Positions 1 to 9,310 of a stretch of 64,000 nt of DNA are shown here, piece after piece. Made by a program: the position numbers and the translations under genes. The notes under the pieces are model-generated. The model saw nothing but the letters and a program-made list of their open reading frames with translations. It made no database searches and had not been told where the DNA came from. Within the stretch, counting starts at the first letter, position 1; the number at the start of each line of letters is the position of its first letter. The DNA is from Flavobacterium aquariorum (GTDB taxonomy: Bacteria > Bacteroidota > Bacteroidia > Flavobacteriales > Flavobacteriaceae): assembly GCF_003254745.1 (NCBI RefSeq), contig NZ_QKXH01000009.1, positions 108,526-172,525 of the forward strand, written 5' to 3'.

Positions 1-1
1 C

Positions 2-361
2 AAAAATAATTTAAAGGAAGTTGAAGTTATTTTCAAAAGTGAAGCTGTATTAGCGGTTTCTCCAAAAGTAAGCCCTGAATCTCAAAAAATAATAGACACC
101 CTAAAATTCAGAATCGAATCAGTATTAAGAGCAAGAAAATCAAAATACATTTTGATGAACATTCCAAATGACAAAATTGATGCAGTTGGAAAGATCCTTC
201 CTGTATTGCGAAGCTTAACCGTTTTGCCTTTGGCACAAGAAGGATGGAGTAGCGTTCACTCGGTAATCGATAAAGACACCTTTTGGGAAGTAATTGATAA
301 ATTGAAAGACGTTGGTGCTGAAGGAATTTTAGTTTGCCCAATCGAAAAAATGGTACTGTAA
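2..361 (+). CDS. hisG: ATP phosphoribosyltransferase, C-terminal part (partial)
   Basis: This is the 3' end of hisG, cut by the left edge; the frame is open from base 2 to a TAA at 359-361. HisG catalyses the first step of histidine synthesis, joining ATP and PRPP. The visible 119 residues match the C-terminal regulatory, ACT/PII-like domain of the long form of HisG, which normally binds histidine: the stretch ending in VLRSLTVLPLAQEGW and then SVIDKDTFWEVIDKLKDVGA is typical. The presence of this domain implies the long, HisZ-independent enzyme. hisD follows after about 94 bases. The catalytic domains lie outside the window, so nothing can be said about the start or promoter. Confidence 0.9.
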   Translation, partial: KNNLKEVEVIFKSEAVLAVSPKVSPESQKIIDTLKFRIESVLRARKSKYILMNIPNDKIDAVGKILPVLRSLTVLPLAQEGWSSVHSVIDKDTFWEVIDKLKDVGAEGILVCPIEKMVL

Positions 362-455
362 CAAGCTTTAGGCTTTAGGCAATAAGCTCTAAGCCTTCTA
401 AAACACAAGTTAATTAGCTTATAGCATATAGCTTAAAGCTTAAAGCATACAAAAA
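362..455. repeat. Low-complexity spacer of repeated short words
   Basis: The 94 bases between hisG and hisD are built from variants of one word: GGCTTTAGGC, then AGCTTATAGC and AGCTTAAAGC twice. No ORF or clear terminator is visible. Similar word-like spacers occur elsewhere in this window (4871-4925, 26232-26339, 56770-56816). They look like slipped-strand products rather than regulatory sites. Confidence 0.5.
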
Positions 456-1748
456 ATGAACAAAATATACAATCCAAAACCAGAAACTTGGTCAGCAATT
501 TTAGAAAGACCAACTAAAACAGTTGATGATATTGAAGCAACTGTAAAAGGGATTTTCAAGGAAGTACAATCAAAAGGTGATTTTGCTGTTGCAAAATATA
601 CATCTCTATTTGATGGGGTTTCAGTACCTGATTTAGAAGTTTCACAAACCGAAATAGCAACTGCAATCGCAACTATTTCGAAAGAATTAAAAGAAGCCAT
701 TCAATTGGCAAAATCAAATATTGAAAAATTCCACGCTGCACAAAAAACAAACCGCATCATAGTGGAAACCATAGAAGGTGTAAACTGTTGGCAGGAGAAA
801 AGACCAATCCAAAAAATTGGTTTATACATCCCAGGAGGGACCGCTCCTTTATTTTCAACGGTATTGATGCTTGCGGTACCCGCTAATCTTGCAGGCTGCA
901 GCGAAATCGTCTTATGTTCTCCTCCTGATAAAAATGGAAATATCAATCCAGCCATTTTGTATGCCGCTTATCTATGTGGCGTGACCAAAATTCTGAAAGT
1001 TGGCGGAATTCAAGCCATTGCAGGAATGACTTTTGGAACTGTTACTATTCCAAAAGTGTATAAAATATTTGGTCCCGGAAACCAATTTGTGACCGTTGCC
1101 AAACAATTGGCTACCCAATTTGGTGTTGCCATCGACATGCCTGCAGGTCCATCTGAGTTGTTGATTGTTGCCGATGATACTGCCGTTCCCGCTTTCGTAG
1201 CTTCCGATTTACTGTCCCAAGCTGAACATGGAACAGACAGTCAAGTGATTTTGGTTTCGACTTCTAAGCAATTGATTGATGCCGTAGCAAAAGAAGTGCA
1301 ATCGCAAATGGAAGTTCTTCCAAGAAAAACCATTGCAGAAAAAGCCATTGCAAATTCAAAATTGATTTTTGTTGAAAATGACACCATCGCTTTAGAATTA
1401 ATCAATGAATATGGACCAGAGCATTTTATTATTTGTACCAAAGATGAAACTTTTTATATAGACAATATTGCTAATGCGGGCTCTGTCTTTATTGGAAACT
1501 ACACTCCGGAAAGCGCAGGAGATTATGCTTCTGGAACCAATCATACCTTGCCTACGAACGGTTATGCCAAAAATTATAGTGGAGTAAATTTGGATAGTTT
1601 CACCAAATCGATGACTTTTCAGAAAATTTCCGAAAAAGGAATACAAAATATTGGTTCTGCGATTGAAATTATGGCAGAAGCCGAGGGATTACAAGCCCAC
1701 AAAAATGCAGTTACTTTACGCTTAAAAGCCCTTGAAAATGATAAATAG
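456..1748 (+). CDS. hisD: Histidinol dehydrogenase
   Basis: Zinc- and NAD-dependent enzyme that oxidises histidinol to histidine in two steps, the end of the histidine pathway; cytoplasmic homodimer. The 430-residue length is normal for the family. Visible signature parts are IPGGTAPLFSTVLMLAVPA near residue 128, the DLLSQAEHG zinc/substrate motif near 250-258 (Gln and His ligands), GPEHFI near 322 and SGTNHTLPT near 358. The ATG at 456 follows an A-rich leader. The 3' end overlaps the hisC start by 11 bases, which suggests translational coupling. Nothing looks degraded. Confidence 0.97.
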   Translation: MNKIYNPKPETWSAILERPTKTVDDIEATVKGIFKEVQSKGDFAVAKYTSLFDGVSVPDLEVSQTEIATAIATISKELKEAIQLAKSNIEKFHAAQKTNRIIVETIEGVNCWQEKRPIQKIGLYIPGGTAPLFSTVLMLAVPANLAGCSEIVLCSPPDKNGNINPAILYAAYLCGVTKILKVGGIQAIAGMTFGTVTIPKVYKIFGPGNQFVTVAKQLATQFGVAIDMPAGPSELLIVADDTAVPAFVASDLLSQAEHGTDSQVILVSTSKQLIDAVAKEVQSQMEVLPRKTIAEKAIANSKLIFVENDTIALELINEYGPEHFIICTKDETFYIDNIANAGSVFIGNYTPESAGDYASGTNHTLPTNGYAKNYSGVNLDSFTKSMTFQKISEKGIQNIGSAIEIMAEAEGLQAHKNAVTLRLKALENDK

Positions 1749-2784
1749 TTTTAATTTAGATAGTTTAGTTCGTGACAACGTTAAGGTCTTAAAACCATAT
1801 TCGTCTGCGAGAGATGAATTTGAGGATTTTGACACTGCTGATATGGTTTTTTTGGATGCCAATGAAAATCCATACAATAGTGGCGTGAATCGTTATCCTG
1901 ACCCGCAACAAGCTTCGGTAAAAAATATCCTTGCAAAACAAAACAAAGTAAATCCGAACCAAATGCTGTTGGGAAACGGTAGTGACGAGGTGCTGGATTT
2001 GATTTTCAGAGCATTTTGCGAGCCAAAAAAGGACAATGTGATTACTTTGCCACCTACTTACGGAATGTACGGTGTTTTGGCTAATATCAATGCGGTGGAA
2101 AATAGAGAAGTATTGCTTTCAACCGATTTTCAACCTCAAATTGAAAAAATCTTTAAGGCAATAGATGATAACACCAAAATGATCTTTTTGTGTTCGCCCA
2201 ATAACCCAACCGGGAATTCTTTTTCAGAAGAAAGCGTTACGACTTTATTGGAGCACTTTAATGGTTTGATTGTTATTGACGAAGCATATATTGATTTTTC
2301 AGAAAAAGAAAGCTGGTTGAAAAAAATTGACCAATACCCTAATTTGATTATCACACAGACACTTTCAAAAGCCTATGGTTTGGCAGGAATTCGTTTGGGA
2401 ATTTGTTATGCTTCATCAGAAATAATCGCGGTTTTAAACAAAATAAAACCACCATATAATGTAAATGAATTAACCCAAAAAAGGGCTTTAGAAAGATTGA
2501 ACAATACCAATGCCATACAATCTGAAATCGTTACAATAATAAAGCAAAGAGATGAGTTACTTAAAGTTTTACTTGATATAAAATACGTGGAAAAAATCTA
2601 TCCAACTGAGGCAAATTTTATTTTAATCAAAGTGGATGACGCCAACAAAAGATACAATGATTTGATTGCCAAAGGAATTGTAATCCGCAATAGAACGACA
2701 CAGCCTTTATGTGAGAACTGTTTGCGTTTGACTATTGGAACGGAAGAAGAAAATAAAAAATTAATAGAAGCATTAATAGCTTAA
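1738..2784 (+). CDS. hisC: Histidinol-phosphate aminotransferase
   Basis: PLP-dependent class I/II aminotransferase converting imidazole acetol-phosphate to histidinol-phosphate. I place the start at the ATG at 1738, inside the end of hisD; a TTG two codons upstream (1732) is also in frame but less likely. Seen in the protein: substrate-binding SPNNPTGN near residue 153, DEAYIDF near 181, the PLP lysine in [12 protein letters not shown] near 211, and the C-terminal arginine motif in [13 protein letters not shown]. About 348 residues, typical for HisC. It is followed after 4 bases by hisB. Confidence 0.95.
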   Translation: MINSFNLDSLVRDNVKVLKPYSSARDEFEDFDTADMVFLDANENPYNSGVNRYPDPQQASVKNILAKQNKVNPNQMLLGNGSDEVLDLIFRAFCEPKKDNVITLPPTYGMYGVLANINAVENREVLLSTDFQPQIEKIFKAIDDNTKMIFLCSPNNPTGNSFSEESVTTLLEHFNGLIVIDEAYIDFSEKESWLKKIDQYPNLIITQTLSKAYGLAGIRLGICYASSEIIAVLNKIKPPYNVNELTQKRALERLNNTNAIQSEIVTIIKQRDELLKVLLDIKYVEKIYPTEANFILIKVDDANKRYNDLIAKGIVIRNRTTQPLCENCLRLTIGTEEENKKLIEALIA

Positions 2785-2788
2785 GAAA

Positions 2789-3925
2789 ATGAAGAAAGTA
2801 CTTTTTATAGATCGTGACGGAACCATTGTTTTAGAACCTGAAAATTATCAGTTAGACAGCCTGGAAAAATTGGAATTTTATCCAAAAGCATTTCAATATT
2901 TGGCAAAAATTGCCAAAGAAATGGATTACGAATTGGTTATGGTTACCAATCAGGACGGATTGGGAACCGACAGTTTTCCGGAAGATACTTTTTGGCCAAC
3001 CCAAAACTTCATCTTGAGAGCTTTTGAAAATGAAGGCGTTCTTTTTGATGATATTTTCGTGGACCGTTCTTTCCCGGAAGATAATGCACCAACCCGCAAG
3101 CCAAGAACAGGAATGTTAACCAAGTACATTAATAATCCTGAATATGATTTGGCTAACTCATTCGTTCTGGGCGATCGTTTGACCGATGTTGAATTAGCCA
3201 AAAATCTAGGGGCTAAAGCAATTTTTATGAAATCAGAAGATGATTTAGGAGTAGCTGAAGTTTCAAGTAAGAAAGAAGAATTAGACGAAGTAATCGTATT
3301 GCAATCTACCGATTGGAAAACCATTTATGAGTTTTTGAAACTCGAAGCGCGTTCGGCTTCGATTACAAGAAAGACTAATGAAACTGATATTTACATCAAC
3401 CTGAACTTGGACGGAACGGGAAAAAGCAAAATTGAAACCGGAATCGCGTTTTTTGATCACATGCTTGACCAAATTGCGCGCCACGGTCAAATGGACTTGG
3501 ACATTTTGGTAAAAGGAGACCTTGAAGTGGATGAGCACCATACTATAGAAGATACCGCCATTGCGCTTGGGGAAGTTTTCGCCAAAGCATTAGGGAACAA
3601 ACTAGGTATCGAGCGTTATGGTTTTTGTTTGCCAATGGACGACTGCCTATCTCAGGTTGCGATTGATTTCGGAGGTAGAAACTGGCTGGTTTGGGAAACC
3701 GAATTCAAGCGTGAAATGGTAGGTAAAATGCCAACAGAGATGTTTTATCATTTCTTTAAATCATTTTCTGACGGAGCCAAAGCCAATATCAACATCAAAG
3801 CGGAAGGAACCAACGAGCATCACAAAATTGAAGCCATCTTTAAAGCTTTTGCAAAAGCGATAAAAGTAGCCGTAAAACGTGATACAGAAAAGATGATTTT
3901 GCCATCAACTAAAGGAATGCTTTAA
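2789..3925 (+). CDS. hisB: Bifunctional histidinol-phosphatase / imidazoleglycerol-phosphate dehydratase
   Basis: A two-domain fusion that performs two steps of histidine synthesis. The N-terminal HAD-type phosphatase (about residues 1-170) starts with FIDRDGTIV, carrying the DxD nucleophile pair, and has the [15 protein letters not shown] motif near 130. The C-terminal dehydratase (about 185-378) has both histidine/glutamate manganese motifs, [10 protein letters not shown] near 248 and [13 protein letters not shown] near 342. At 378 residues it matches the fused form found in Enterobacteria and Bacteroidota. It lies 4 bases after hisC. Confidence 0.96.
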   Translation: MKKVLFIDRDGTIVLEPENYQLDSLEKLEFYPKAFQYLAKIAKEMDYELVMVTNQDGLGTDSFPEDTFWPTQNFILRAFENEGVLFDDIFVDRSFPEDNAPTRKPRTGMLTKYINNPEYDLANSFVLGDRLTDVELAKNLGAKAIFMKSEDDLGVAEVSSKKEELDEVIVLQSTDWKTIYEFLKLEARSASITRKTNETDIYINLNLDGTGKSKIETGIAFFDHMLDQIARHGQMDLDILVKGDLEVDEHHTIEDTAIALGEVFAKALGNKLGIERYGFCLPMDDCLSQVAIDFGGRNWLVWETEFKREMVGKMPTEMFYHFFKSFSDGAKANINIKAEGTNEHHKIEAIFKAFAKAIKVAVKRDTEKMILPSTKGML

Positions 3926-3936
3926 TATTACCAATT

Positions 3937-4284
3937 ATGGATGCTCAAAAATTTGCTAAAGAGTGGATTGAATCATGGAATTCTCATGATTTAGAAAACA
4001 TAATGAAACATTATTCAGAAGACATTGAAATTACCACACCAATGATAAAATTGGCCGGAGGAATAGAAAGTGGTTCTCTTTCCGGAAAACAATCCGTCAA
4101 AGAGTATTGGAATAAAGCCTTGATTAAGTTTCCTGATTTACATTTTGAGCTAATAGAAGTTACATTTGGTGTTAATTCAGTGGCTTTATATTACAAATCT
4201 ATTATGAATAAAATGGCTATCGAAGTTATGTTTTTCAATGATGAAGGATTGGTAAATAAAATGATAGCCCATTATACTAATTAA
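3937..4284 (+). CDS. SnoaL-like / NTF2-fold small protein inside the his operon
   Basis: A 115-residue protein with the look of the SnoaL/NTF2-like superfamily: FAKEWIESWNSHDLENIMKH then YSEDIEI at the N-terminus is the usual opening of these cone-shaped dimers, which serve as isomerases, hydrolases or binding proteins. It begins 11 bases after hisB and ends 4 bases before hisH, so it should be co-transcribed with the his genes. No standard histidine enzyme is missing here, so it is a passenger or an accessory. The specific function is unknown; the fold call is moderately firm. Confidence 0.75.
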   Translation: MDAQKFAKEWIESWNSHDLENIMKHYSEDIEITTPMIKLAGGIESGSLSGKQSVKEYWNKALIKFPDLHFELIEVTFGVNSVALYYKSIMNKMAIEVMFFNDEGLVNKMIAHYTN

Positions 4285-4288
4285 GAAA

Positions 4289-4870
4289 ATGAAAATAGTA
4301 ATCATAAATTATGGAGCAGGAAATATTCAAAGTATCATGTTTGCCATCGAAAGATTGGGATTCAAAGCCGTTTTGAGTAATAATCCAGAAGAAATAAAGT
4401 CTGCCGATAAAGTAATTTTTCCTGGAGTAGGCGAGGCGAGTTACGCAATGAAAATGCTTAAGCAAAGCGGTCTAGATGCTTTAATTCCAACGCTCAAACA
4501 ACCCGTTTTCGGAATTTGTCTAGGAATGCAGTTGATGTGTAATTCTTCTGAGGAAGGAAATACGGAAGGTTTGGGAATTTTTGATGTAGATGTGATTAAA
4601 TTTTCTTCAAAAGTAAAAGTGCCACAAATGGGTTGGAACAATATTTACAACCTAAAATCGGATTTGTTCAAAGGAATTGCCGAGAACGAATACATGTATC
4701 TGGTTCATAGTTTTTATGCTCCCCTTTGTGCTGAAACGATTTCTACAACCAATTATGAGCTGGAATATTCATCCGCGTTGGAAAATGATAATTTCTACGG
4801 AACACAATTTCACCCCGAAAAAAGCGGTGATGTAGGCGAACGAATACTGGGTAACTTTTTGAAGTTATAA
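4289..4870 (+). CDS. hisH: Imidazole glycerol phosphate synthase, glutaminase subunit
   Basis: Class I glutamine amidotransferase that releases ammonia for HisF. The catalytic cysteine lies in FGICLGMQLM near residue 76, and the His-Glu pair in GTQFHPEKSGDVG near 175. The N-terminal NYGAGNIQS and FPGVGEA segments are typical. The 193-residue length is normal. It starts 4 bases after the SnoaL-like gene and its partner hisF lies downstream after hisA and another small gene. Confidence 0.96.
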   Translation: MKIVIINYGAGNIQSIMFAIERLGFKAVLSNNPEEIKSADKVIFPGVGEASYAMKMLKQSGLDALIPTLKQPVFGICLGMQLMCNSSEEGNTEGLGIFDVDVIKFSSKVKVPQMGWNNIYNLKSDLFKGIAENEYMYLVHSFYAPLCAETISTTNYELEYSSALENDNFYGTQFHPEKSGDVGERILGNFLKL

Positions 4871-4925
4871 ATATCAATGACAATATCTAAAATCAAAAAT
4901 TGTTAATCAAAAATCCAAAATCTCA

Positions 4926-5651
4926 ATGAGAATAATACCCGCAATAGACATTATAGAAGGAAAATGTGTTCGTTTATCCAAAGGCGATTACAATACGAAA
5001 ATCATATACAACGAAAACCCGCTTGAAGTAGCCAAATCATTCGAAGCCCACGGAATCGAATATTTACATTTGGTTGATTTGGATGGAGCTAAATCAAGCA
5101 AGATTATTAATTATAAAATATTGGAACAAATTGCCACACAAACCAAATTAAAAATTGATTTTGGTGGTGGCCTTAAAGCGGATTCCGATTTAAAAATAGC
5201 TTTTGAATCAGGAGCCAATCAAATCACGGGTGGAAGTATCGCTGTAAAAAACAGAACTATTTTCGAAAAATGGATTGCAGAATATGGTTCGGATAAAATT
5301 ATTTTGGGAGCGGATGCAAATGATGAAAAAGTGGCTGTTTCTGGTTGGTTGGAAGATTCTGATGAAGATTTGGTACCATTTATTCAAGATTACCAAAACA
5401 AAGGAATTCAGTATGTAATTTGTACTGATATTGCCAAAGACGGAATGTTGGAAGGACCAAGTTTTGATTTGTATGCTAAGATTTTAGCGGAAGCCAATGG
5501 CATAAAATTGATAGCCTCTGGAGGAATTTCTACATTTGATGAATTACCTAAACTGGCGGAATTAGGTTGTGAAGGAACAATCATTGGAAAAGCCATTTAC
5601 GAAGGAAGGATTTCATTGAAACAATTGGAAAAATATATAATTAGTAAATAA
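4926..5651 (+). CDS. hisA: Phosphoribosylformimino-5-aminoimidazole carboxamide ribotide isomerase
   Basis: Beta-alpha barrel isomerase (ProFAR isomerase) of histidine synthesis. The catalytic aspartates are visible in [20 protein letters not shown] at the N-terminus and in [15 protein letters not shown] near residue 168; the phosphate-binding ends FGGGLK and IASGGIST are present. 241 residues, full length. The 55-base spacer before it (4871-4925) is low complexity, built of AAAATC-like words. The gene is followed after 6 bases by a NIPSNAP-like gene. Confidence 0.96.
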   Translation: MRIIPAIDIIEGKCVRLSKGDYNTKIIYNENPLEVAKSFEAHGIEYLHLVDLDGAKSSKIINYKILEQIATQTKLKIDFGGGLKADSDLKIAFESGANQITGGSIAVKNRTIFEKWIAEYGSDKIILGADANDEKVAVSGWLEDSDEDLVPFIQDYQNKGIQYVICTDIAKDGMLEGPSFDLYAKILAEANGIKLIASGGISTFDELPKLAELGCEGTIIGKAIYEGRISLKQLEKYIISK

Positions 5652-5657
5652 TAAAAT

Positions 5658-5963
5658 ATGGTAACTTGTTATTTGAGATACACAATAGACCCTTTTCAGC
5701 TAGATGTTTTTGAAGATTACGGTAAACGATGGATTAAATTAGTCAACCGTTTTGGAGGGCAACATCATGGTTATTTTTTACCATCTGAAGGAGCAAATAA
5801 CATAGCTTATGCAATGTTTTCGTTTTCTAGTTTAGCAGAATATGAAAATTACAGAAAACTAATTTTGGAAGATCAAGAATGTATCGAGGCTTTTAAAATT
5901 GCCGAAGAGACAAGATGTATATTGAGCTACGAACGAACGTTTTTACGTCCAGTATTCGAATAA
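5658..5963 (+). CDS. NIPSNAP family protein inside the his operon
   Basis: A 101-residue protein resembling the NIPSNAP/dimeric alpha-beta barrel family: YLRYTIDPFQLDVFEDYGKR with the following WIKLVNRFGG and the terminal SYERTFLRPV are characteristic. Members bind small molecules or act as monooxygenase-like folds; the role of bacterial single-domain members is mostly unknown. It lies 6 bases after hisA and 12 before hisF, so it is part of the his transcription unit. It is the second passenger gene in this operon, and I see no direct link to histidine chemistry. Confidence 0.75.
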   Translation: MVTCYLRYTIDPFQLDVFEDYGKRWIKLVNRFGGQHHGYFLPSEGANNIAYAMFSFSSLAEYENYRKLILEDQECIEAFKIAEETRCILSYERTFLRPVFE

Positions 5964-5975
5964 AAAAACAAAAAA

Positions 5976-6731
5976 ATGCTAACAAAAAGAATAATACCCT
6001 GTCTCGACATTAAAAACGGAAGAACCGTAAAAGGCGTTAATTTCGTAGATTTGCGCGATGCCGGTGATCCTGTGGAATTGGCCAAAATCTATTCGGATGA
6101 AGGTGCTGATGAATTGGTTTTTCTAGATATTTCGGCAACCGAAGAGAGAAGAAGAACTTTGATTGATTTAGTTCGAAAAGTAGCGGCAACAATTAATATT
6201 CCGTTTACTGTGGGTGGTGGAATTTCGGCAGTTGAAGATGTGGAAGTTTTGCTTCAAAATGGTGCAGATAAGGTTTCCATTAATTCATCGGCAGTAAAAA
6301 ATCCTCAGTTAATTAATGATTTGGCACAAAAATTCGGAAGCCAATGTGTAGTTGTCGCCATAGATGCCAAACAAATTGATGAAGAATGGATTGTGCATTT
6401 AGTAGGCGGAAAAGTACCTACCGAAATCAAATTGTTTGACTGGGCTAAAGAAGTGGAAGAGAGAGGTGCGGGAGAAATCCTTTTTACCTCAATGAATCAC
6501 GATGGTACCAAAAACGGTTTTGCCAATGAAGCTTTGGCAAAATTGTCTCAATTGGTTAATATTCCAATAATAGCTTCAGGCGGAGCTGGCAATATGCAAC
6601 ATTTTGTAGATACCTTTATTGATGGCAAAGCTGATGCTGCTTTGGCCGCAAGCGTATTTCATTTTAAGGAAATAGAAATCAAAGCATTGAAAAAAGAATT
6701 AAAAAACAATAATATAGAAGTTCGCATTTAG
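5976..6731 (+). CDS. hisF: Imidazole glycerol phosphate synthase, cyclase subunit
   Basis: Barrel-fold cyclase that combines ammonia from HisH with PRFAR to give imidazole glycerol phosphate and AICAR. Catalytic Asp11 is in [15 protein letters not shown], and the second catalytic aspartate is in [13 protein letters not shown] near residue 176. Phosphate-binding VGGGIS and IASGGAG loops are present. 251 residues, normal length, with the conserved C-terminus. Confidence 0.97.
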   Translation: MLTKRIIPCLDIKNGRTVKGVNFVDLRDAGDPVELAKIYSDEGADELVFLDISATEERRRTLIDLVRKVAATINIPFTVGGGISAVEDVEVLLQNGADKVSINSSAVKNPQLINDLAQKFGSQCVVVAIDAKQIDEEWIVHLVGGKVPTEIKLFDWAKEVEERGAGEILFTSMNHDGTKNGFANEALAKLSQLVNIPIIASGGAGNMQHFVDTFIDGKADAALAASVFHFKEIEIKALKKELKNNNIEVRI

Positions 6732-6774
6732 TTTTTCATTAAGACATTCGACTTTACAACTTTAGACTACAATT

Positions 6775-7374
6775 ATGAACATAGATTTTTCAAAAAGCGC
6801 ACACGGATTGATTCCGGCGATAATTCAGGATAGCGAAACCAAAAATGTTTTGATGTTGGGTTACATGAATGCCGAGGCCTATCAAAAAACTTTGGATACA
6901 AAAAAAGTAACTTTCTACAGCCGTTCCAAACAAAGGCTTTGGACGAAAGGCGAGGAGAGTGGTAACTTCCTGAATTTGGTTGATATCAAAAACGACTGTG
7001 ACAATGATACGTTATTGATTCAGGCAATACCTGTGGGACCAACATGCCACAAAGGGACAGATACCTGCTGGGCAACCGAAAACAAGCAGGAATATGGTTT
7101 TATTTCGAATCTGGAAAATACCATCAAAACCCGTAGAGAAAATGCTGATTCCGAAAAAAGTTATGTGGCTTCTTTATTCAAATTGGGAATCAACAAAATT
7201 GCCCAAAAAGTAGGGGAGGAAGCGGTAGAAGTGGTAATTGAAGCCAAAGATGACAACAATGATTTGTTCTTGAGCGAAAGCGCCGATTTACTATTTCATT
7301 ATTTGATTCTACTGCAAGCAAAAGGGTTTCAGTTGAATGATGTAGTTGATGTTTTAAAAAGCCGTCAGAAATAA
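6775..7374 (+). CDS. hisIE: Bifunctional phosphoribosyl-AMP cyclohydrolase / phosphoribosyl-ATP pyrophosphatase
   Basis: A fusion of the second and third steps of histidine synthesis. The N-terminal cyclohydrolase (about residues 1-105) shows VTFYSRSKQRLWTKGEESGN, the DCDNDTLL metal site and the PTCHKGTDTCW cysteines. The C-terminal pyrophosphatase (about 110-199) shows KVGEEAVEVVIEAKDDNND, its MazG-like acidic helix. Full length for the fused form at 199 residues. Last gene of the operon, followed by a strong terminator at 7455. Confidence 0.96.
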   Translation: MNIDFSKSAHGLIPAIIQDSETKNVLMLGYMNAEAYQKTLDTKKVTFYSRSKQRLWTKGEESGNFLNLVDIKNDCDNDTLLIQAIPVGPTCHKGTDTCWATENKQEYGFISNLENTIKTRRENADSEKSYVASLFKLGINKIAQKVGEEAVEVVIEAKDDNNDLFLSESADLLFHYLILLQAKGFQLNDVVDVLKSRQK

Positions 7375-7454
7375 AAAATATTTTTCAATTATATGCCTCA
7401 TGTAAAAACTAAAAAATAGATTTTAAAGTTTTAAAGTAAACATAATACTCCAAG

Positions 7455-7490
7455 AAACCCAATAGCAATTTAATTGCTATTGGGTTTTAT
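7455..7490 (+). terminator. Rho-independent terminator of the his operon
   Basis: A perfect 16-base inverted repeat (7455-7470 with 7472-7487; arms AAACCCAATAGCAATT and its complement) is followed by TTTATTTTG. It lies 80 bases after hisIE and ends the operon. Confidence 0.85.
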
Positions 7491-7546
7491 TTTGATCATA
7501 AAAAATCAAAAAAAGTATGTAGTTTTGGAGGAAAATTATCAAATCC

Positions 7547-9199
7547 ATGAAAAAATATCTAAAACCGTTATTGATTGTGTTTTTAATCTCTAATGGAATC
7601 CAAGCGCAAGGACTGCTTGGCAAATCGGATGCTGTTTTTACCAGACAAGATTCATTAAGAGGTAATATCACCAGAGAAAGGGTTTGGTGGGATGTAAAAC
7701 ATTATGATTTGGATGTAAAAGTGAATCCTGTAGATAGCACAATTACTGGGTCTAACGTTATTCAATATAAAGTATTACAGCCTTATAATGTAATGCAAAT
7801 TGACTTGCAAAATCCAATGGAAATCACCAAGGTTACTCAAGATGGCGTAACATTAAAATATAAAAGAGAAGGTAACGCCTTTTTCATAACATTGGCTTCT
7901 GCTCAAAATGTTGGTGCCACAAAAGAAATAAAAATATTCTATCACGGCAAACCAAAAGTAGCCGTTAGACCGCCATGGGATGGCGGATTAACCTGGAAAA
8001 AAGACAAAAATGGAAAAGATTTCATCGCCTCGTCCTGTCAAGGATTGGGAGCCAGCGTTTGGTGGCCTAACAAAGACCATATGTATGATGAGGTAGAGGG
8101 AATGAAAATCAGCGTAAATGTCCCGGGAGGACTAACCGATGTTTCCAATGGTCGTTTGCAAAATGTAAAAACACTAAAGGATGGTACCAAAACGTATACT
8201 TGGGTTGTGAAAAATCCGATCAATAATTATGGGGTAAATATCAACATTGGTGATTATGTTACTTTTTCAGAGAAATACAAAGGTGAAAAAGGTGATTTAG
8301 ATTGTACTTACTATGTCTTAAAAGATAATTTGGCAAAAGCAAAAGAGCAATTCAAAGAAGTCCCGAGAATGCTGAAAGCTTTTGAATATTGGTTCGGGCC
8401 TTATCCTTTCTATGAAGACAGCTACAAACTAGTAGAGGTTCCGTATTTAGGAATGGAGCATCAAAGTAGCGTAACTTACGGGAATGGTTATCAAAATGGT
8501 TATTTGGGACGCGATTTGAGCGGAACGGGTTGGGGATTAAAATTTGATTTTATTATTGTACACGAATCAGGACACGAATGGTTTGCGAACAATATTACTT
8601 ACAAAGACATTGCCGATATGTGGATTCACGAAAGTTTTACCAATTATTCCGAAAGTCTTTTTGTCGAGTACTATTATGGAAAAGACGCAGGTTTTGAATA
8701 CGAAAGAGGCATTCGAAAAAATATTCAAAATGACACTCCAATCATTGGTCATTATGATGTAAACAATGAAGGTTCGAGCGATATGTATTACAAAGGATCC
8801 AACATGTTGCATACATTACGCCAAATCGTAAATAATGATGAAAAATGGAGAAGTATTTTGAGAGGTTTGAACAGTACTTTTTACCATCAGACGGTAACTA
8901 CTAAACAAATTGAAGATTATTTAAGTCAACAGGTTGGTATGGATTTAAACCCATTCTTCAATCAATATTTGAGAGACATTAGAATTCCAACATTAGAATA
9001 TACTTATCAAAACAACACTTTGAAATACCGTTGGACAAATATTGTCACCGGTTTTGACATGCCAGTAAAAGTTGCTCTAAACGGAACGGAAGTTACTTTG
9101 ACCCCAAAGACAGATTGGAGTGATTTTACAAATTCTTCTAAAATTGAAAAAGTAGAAATAAACAAGGATTTCTATGTTTTTTCTAAGAATGCTAATTAA
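7547..9199 (+). CDS. Secreted M1 family zinc metallopeptidase
   Basis: Aminopeptidase-like protein of the M1 (gluzincin) family. A signal peptide (MKKYLKPLLIVFLISNG, then a cut near IQAQ) implies export. The zinc site HESGHEW is at residues 339-343, with the third ligand glutamate 18 residues later in WIHESF (residue 362); the upstream LGMEHQSS replaces the usual GAMEN exopeptidase motif. At 550 residues it has the N-terminal saddle and catalytic domains but no long C-terminal helical domain, as is common in Bacteroidota members. The likely role is peptide degradation outside the cytoplasm. A TAGTTTTG box at 7520-7527 could be its -7 element. Stand-alone gene. Confidence 0.9.
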   Translation: MKKYLKPLLIVFLISNGIQAQGLLGKSDAVFTRQDSLRGNITRERVWWDVKHYDLDVKVNPVDSTITGSNVIQYKVLQPYNVMQIDLQNPMEITKVTQDGVTLKYKREGNAFFITLASAQNVGATKEIKIFYHGKPKVAVRPPWDGGLTWKKDKNGKDFIASSCQGLGASVWWPNKDHMYDEVEGMKISVNVPGGLTDVSNGRLQNVKTLKDGTKTYTWVVKNPINNYGVNINIGDYVTFSEKYKGEKGDLDCTYYVLKDNLAKAKEQFKEVPRMLKAFEYWFGPYPFYEDSYKLVEVPYLGMEHQSSVTYGNGYQNGYLGRDLSGTGWGLKFDFIIVHESGHEWFANNITYKDIADMWIHESFTNYSESLFVEYYYGKDAGFEYERGIRKNIQNDTPIIGHYDVNNEGSSDMYYKGSNMLHTLRQIVNNDEKWRSILRGLNSTFYHQTVTTKQIEDYLSQQVGMDLNPFFNQYLRDIRIPTLEYTYQNNTLKYRWTNIVTGFDMPVKVALNGTEVTLTPKTDWSDFTNSSKIEKVEINKDFYVFSKNAN

Positions 9200-9213
9200 A
9201 TACCATTACTTCT

Positions 9214-9255
9214 TTAATAGAAAAAGACCAGCAATTGCTGGTCTTTTTCTATTAA
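9214..9255. terminator. Bidirectional terminator, perfect 42-base palindrome
   Basis: Two 21-base arms (9214-9234 and 9235-9255) are exact complements, with AAAAAGACCAGC in the left arm and GCTGGTCTTTTT in the right. It sits between the convergent M1 peptidase and the end of the minus-strand sugar cluster, and has A- and T-tracts on both sides, so it should stop transcription both ways. Confidence 0.85.
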
Positions 9256-9310
9256 AGAACTTTTTTACTCGCTATTAAAATTAATTTAATAGTGAAATAG
9301 CTAAATAAGT

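Noticed and set aside
2950..3324. A 124-codon minus-strand frame within hisB.
   Set aside because: It lies fully inside a well-supported conserved gene and has no recognisable protein features; a shadow frame.
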